In this document: piece after piece, positions 61,945 to 64,000 of the stretch
Layout of the letters: the number at the start of each line of letters is the position of its first letter
Numbering within the stretch: the stretch's first letter is position 1
Source: Hoeflea sp038900095
GTDB lineage: Bacteria > Pseudomonadota > Alphaproteobacteria > Rhizobiales > Rhizobiaceae
DNA: 64,000 bases
Reading direction: 5' to 3'
NCBI RefSeq assembly: GCF_038900095.1
Contig: NZ_JBBMQQ010000007.1
Span: 62,001 to 126,000 of the forward strand
Program-made: the position numbers and the translations under genes
Notes under the pieces: generated by a model
Database searches by the model: none
The model's input: only the letters and a program-made list of their open reading frames with translations
What the model was told of the DNA's origin: nothing

Positions 61945-63003
61945 ATGACACAGACCAGAACCATCCGCTGGGGCATTGCCGGCACCGGGGGCATCGCCCG
62001 GCGCTTTGCTTCCGACATCGACTTCGCAAAAGGCGCAACCCTGTCGGCGGTCTGCTCCCGCGATTTGTCGAGGGCGCAGGAATTTGCCGCCCGCCATTCA
62101 GGCGTCGCCGCCTTTGGCTCGCTGACATCCATGATCGGTTCAGAAGCCGTCGATGCAGTCTACATCGCCACGCCGAACATGGTCCATTACGCGCAAACAC
62201 TCGAATGCATTGAAGCAGACATCCCGGTACTCATCGAAAAACCGATGACCTCCAGTCTGGATGAAGCTCTGGCAATTCAGCAGGCGGCCGGTGACAAATC
62301 CAGCTTCGTCATGGAGGCAATGTGGAGCCGATACCTTCCGGCCATACAGGCTCTGCGTACCGCGCTTCTCGGCGGCTTGATCGGCACTGTCCGCAAGCTC
62401 GAGGCGGACATCGCCTGGAAGCGCAATTTCGATCCCAACAGCCGCTTTTTCGATCAGGCCCAGGGCGGCGGCGTGCTTTTGGACCTCGGCATCTACCCGG
62501 TTTCCCTGGCGCGCCAGTTTCTCGGTGATCCGGTCAGCGTCGATGGCTCATGGCGCGCAGCACCATCGGGGGTCGATATGGCGGCAACCCTGCACATGCG
62601 GTTTCCCGATGCGCAGGCCGAGATCCATTGCGGCTTTGATCGCGAGGGATCAAACCGGTTGGTCATTGAAGGCGACAACGGCGTCGTGGTGATCGCCCCG
62701 CCCTTCATAAACGCGGCAGGCTTCTCGGTTTACCCGTCCCGCCGTCTTGCCGATCTGGCTGAGCCGGGTGGCAATACGGTCTCCGCGAGACTCCGCCGCA
62801 AACTGTTCGCCCGCCTGCCCTTGCCCGGCAGAAAGCGGCACGACTGCAGTTTTGAGGGCACCGGATTGCAATTCGAGATCGAGGCCGCATCCAACGCCAT
62901 CCGCCAGGGCCTGACGCAAGAACCTGGCAACACCCTCGATGACACGATTGCCGCCTTGCGCATCATTGAAGCCGTGCGCGAGAAACCACCCGTCACCCGG
63001 TAA
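61945..63003 (+). CDS. Gfo/Idh/MocA-family oxidoreductase
   Basis: A 352-residue NAD(P)-dependent oxidoreductase. The Rossmann loop is WGIAGTGGIARRFA, the catalytic lysine lies in VLIEKPMTSS (the EKP motif), and the C-terminal domain includes GGGVLLDLGIYPVSLARQF, typical of the sugar or inositol dehydrogenases. Substrate unknown. It converges with another member of the same family from the other strand. Confidence 0.92.
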   Translation: MTQTRTIRWGIAGTGGIARRFASDIDFAKGATLSAVCSRDLSRAQEFAARHSGVAAFGSLTSMIGSEAVDAVYIATPNMVHYAQTLECIEADIPVLIEKPMTSSLDEALAIQQAAGDKSSFVMEAMWSRYLPAIQALRTALLGGLIGTVRKLEADIAWKRNFDPNSRFFDQAQGGGVLLDLGIYPVSLARQFLGDPVSVDGSWRAAPSGVDMAATLHMRFPDAQAEIHCGFDREGSNRLVIEGDNGVVVIAPPFINAAGFSVYPSRRLADLAEPGGNTVSARLRRKLFARLPLPGRKRHDCSFEGTGLQFEIEAASNAIRQGLTQEPGNTLDDTIAALRIIEAVREKPPVTR

Positions 63004-63031
63004 ACCCGGCCTTGGTTCTGGATATCCGGTT

Positions 63032-64000
63032 CTAGAATCCGGAGCGCGGCTTGAACGGCCCGACACCCTGGCTCATCGCCAGTGCCAGTTCCGTGAGATG
63101 CAGCGCTCGCTTGCCGGAAAAGAACGGCGTCTGCCCAGCCGCCAAAGCTTCCGCCATCACGGCAATTCCGCGAGCGAAATCGATCTGCGACGGGAACGCG
63201 GGGAGCTTTCCGGCTTTTGCCGGCGCCGGATAGGCGACCGGCCTGCCATGCAGCAGCCTTAGCGGCAGCACCTGCCCGCGACTGCGTTCAAACCGCCCCG
63301 CCAGGCGCTGCAACAAAGGCCGCTTGCCATCGAACCGGCTCAGATGCACAGGCGAACGGTCATCCCAGAGATCCCGCACCACGATTGTACCCTCGTCTCC
63401 CACAATCGTCAGCGACCGGTCGCGCGGCGCGGCAAGGCCGCAGGTCAGACGCGCGGTCACGCCGGAGCGGAAGGACAGGCACCCGACAGCGAAATCCGGC
63501 GCCATGTCAATGCCGGCAGTCCCTGCCCCCTTGTCGGGAAAGGTCAATGCAGAGAATGCCTGGCCTTCTTCGACAGCGCCAAACAGCGACACCAGCCAAG
63601 ACAGGCCGTAGCCTGCATGCTCCAGCGTGCAGCCGACTTCAAACTCGTGCAGACCCGGCCATTTCGCCCCCGAACGCGAAGCCCATTCCGCCCAGTTGTC
63701 CTTGAACACCGGCCCGTCTTCCATCTCGGCATAGGCAAGCCGCGGCTTGCCGATCCGCCCATCCGCGATCAGGCCGGCAACCAGTTTCTGCGCATCCGAA
63801 AGACCGTTGGCCGGCGCGCCGCACACCGTCAGCCCCTTGGCCTCGGCCAGCTCGACGACCTCGCGCGCCTCCTCGAACGTCATCCCGAGCGGCTTTTCGC
63901 AATAGACGTGCTTGCTCGCATTCAGGGCTGCACAATTGAGCTCGAAATGGCTTTCCGGCGTGGTCAGGTTGACGATGATTGCCGTTTCCGCCTCGCCCAG
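63032..64000 (-). CDS. Gfo/Idh/MocA-family oxidoreductase, partial (5' end beyond window)
   Basis: The frame runs to the window edge, so only the C-terminal 322 residues are visible. They contain HVYCEKPLGM with the EKP lysine and GCTLEHAGYGLSWLVSLFGAVEEG, matching the family's second domain. It ends 28 bases from the end of the convergent gene. It is only distantly like its neighbour and may act on another polyol or sugar. Confidence 0.9.
   Translation of the reverse strand: MGEAETAIIVNLTTPESHFELNCAALNASKHVYCEKPLGMTFEEAREVVELAEAKGLTVCGAPANGLSDAQKLVAGLIADGRIGKPRLAYAEMEDGPVFKDNWAEWASRSGAKWPGLHEFEVGCTLEHAGYGLSWLVSLFGAVEEGQAFSALTFPDKGAGTAGIDMAPDFAVGCLSFRSGVTARLTCGLAAPRDRSLTIVGDEGTIVVRDLWDDRSPVHLSRFDGKRPLLQRLAGRFERSRGQVLPLRLLHGRPVAYPAPAKAGKLPAFPSQIDFARGIAVMAEALAAGQTPFFSGKRALHLTELALAMSQGVGPFKPRSGF

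Overview
This is a GC-rich chromosomal window of about 64 kb from an alphaproteobacterium, most likely of the order Hyphomicrobiales (Rhizobiales), near the Rhizobiaceae/Hoeflea group. The signs are a fused trpE(G) gene behind a short leader peptide with three consecutive Trp codons, a NolR-like ArsR regulator, a PutA/Lrp-type PutR divergent pair, the carboxynorspermidine dehydrogenase/decarboxylase pair, and a cobalamin riboswitch. Glucosylglycerol synthesis plus choline/betaine uptake suggests a salty or marine habitat. I see no rRNA, tRNA, insertion sequence, prophage or CRISPR array; the only addiction-type module is a parDE pair.

Layout. 1-1.7 kb: end of a large membrane protein with an amidotransferase-like domain. 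1.7-5.1 kb: operon gpsA-phosphatase-ggpS for the compatible solute glucosylglycerol. 5.3-12.6 kb: acetyltransferase, glutathionyl-hydroquinone reductase, DUF302 protein, ABC-2 exporter, NUDIX/metallophosphoesterase divergent pair, hypothetical membrane protein, alpha/beta hydrolase. 12.6-15.4 kb: leuA with a candidate leader-peptide attenuator, then divergent parDE. 15.5-18 kb: polyamine genes. 18-22 kb: acetyltransferase, rsgA, a ClpP, an RhlE-type helicase. 22.4-26.9 kb: DMT exporter, B12 riboswitch with an orphan CbiM, PLP dehydratase, CDF transporter, cytochrome c. 26.9-29.3 kb: trpE(G) with trpL attenuator. 29.7-33.9 kb: two Rnk/Gre-like proteins, DUF1206 and PAP2 membrane proteins, a small secreted protein and an extensin-like protein. 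33.9-40.5 kb: fhs, a periplasmic ClpP-fold protein with a hexanucleotide repeat in its signal peptide, putA and putR. 40.7 kb: a LuxR solo.

41.5-48.0 kb is the least explained part: five tightly packed co-directional genes encoding a coiled-coil protein, an uncharacterised protein, a AAA+ ATPase with an unusual Walker B, an uncharacterised DUF6638-like protein and a membrane-anchored DUF2333-like protein. It looks like one machine of unknown function.

48.2-64 kb: cytochrome c, thymidine kinase, choXWV, an SDR dehydrogenase and a HugZ-like protein, a NolR-like regulator with copZ and copA, a chemoreceptor with a free-standing periplasmic sensor protein, nucleoside hydrolase, SDR, and two convergent Gfo/Idh/MocA oxidoreductases (the last cut by the window edge). 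Regulation visible in the sequence includes two amino-acid attenuators whose leader peptides appear to be leaderless, a cobalamin riboswitch, two phased palindromes between putA and putR, and a parDE operator.
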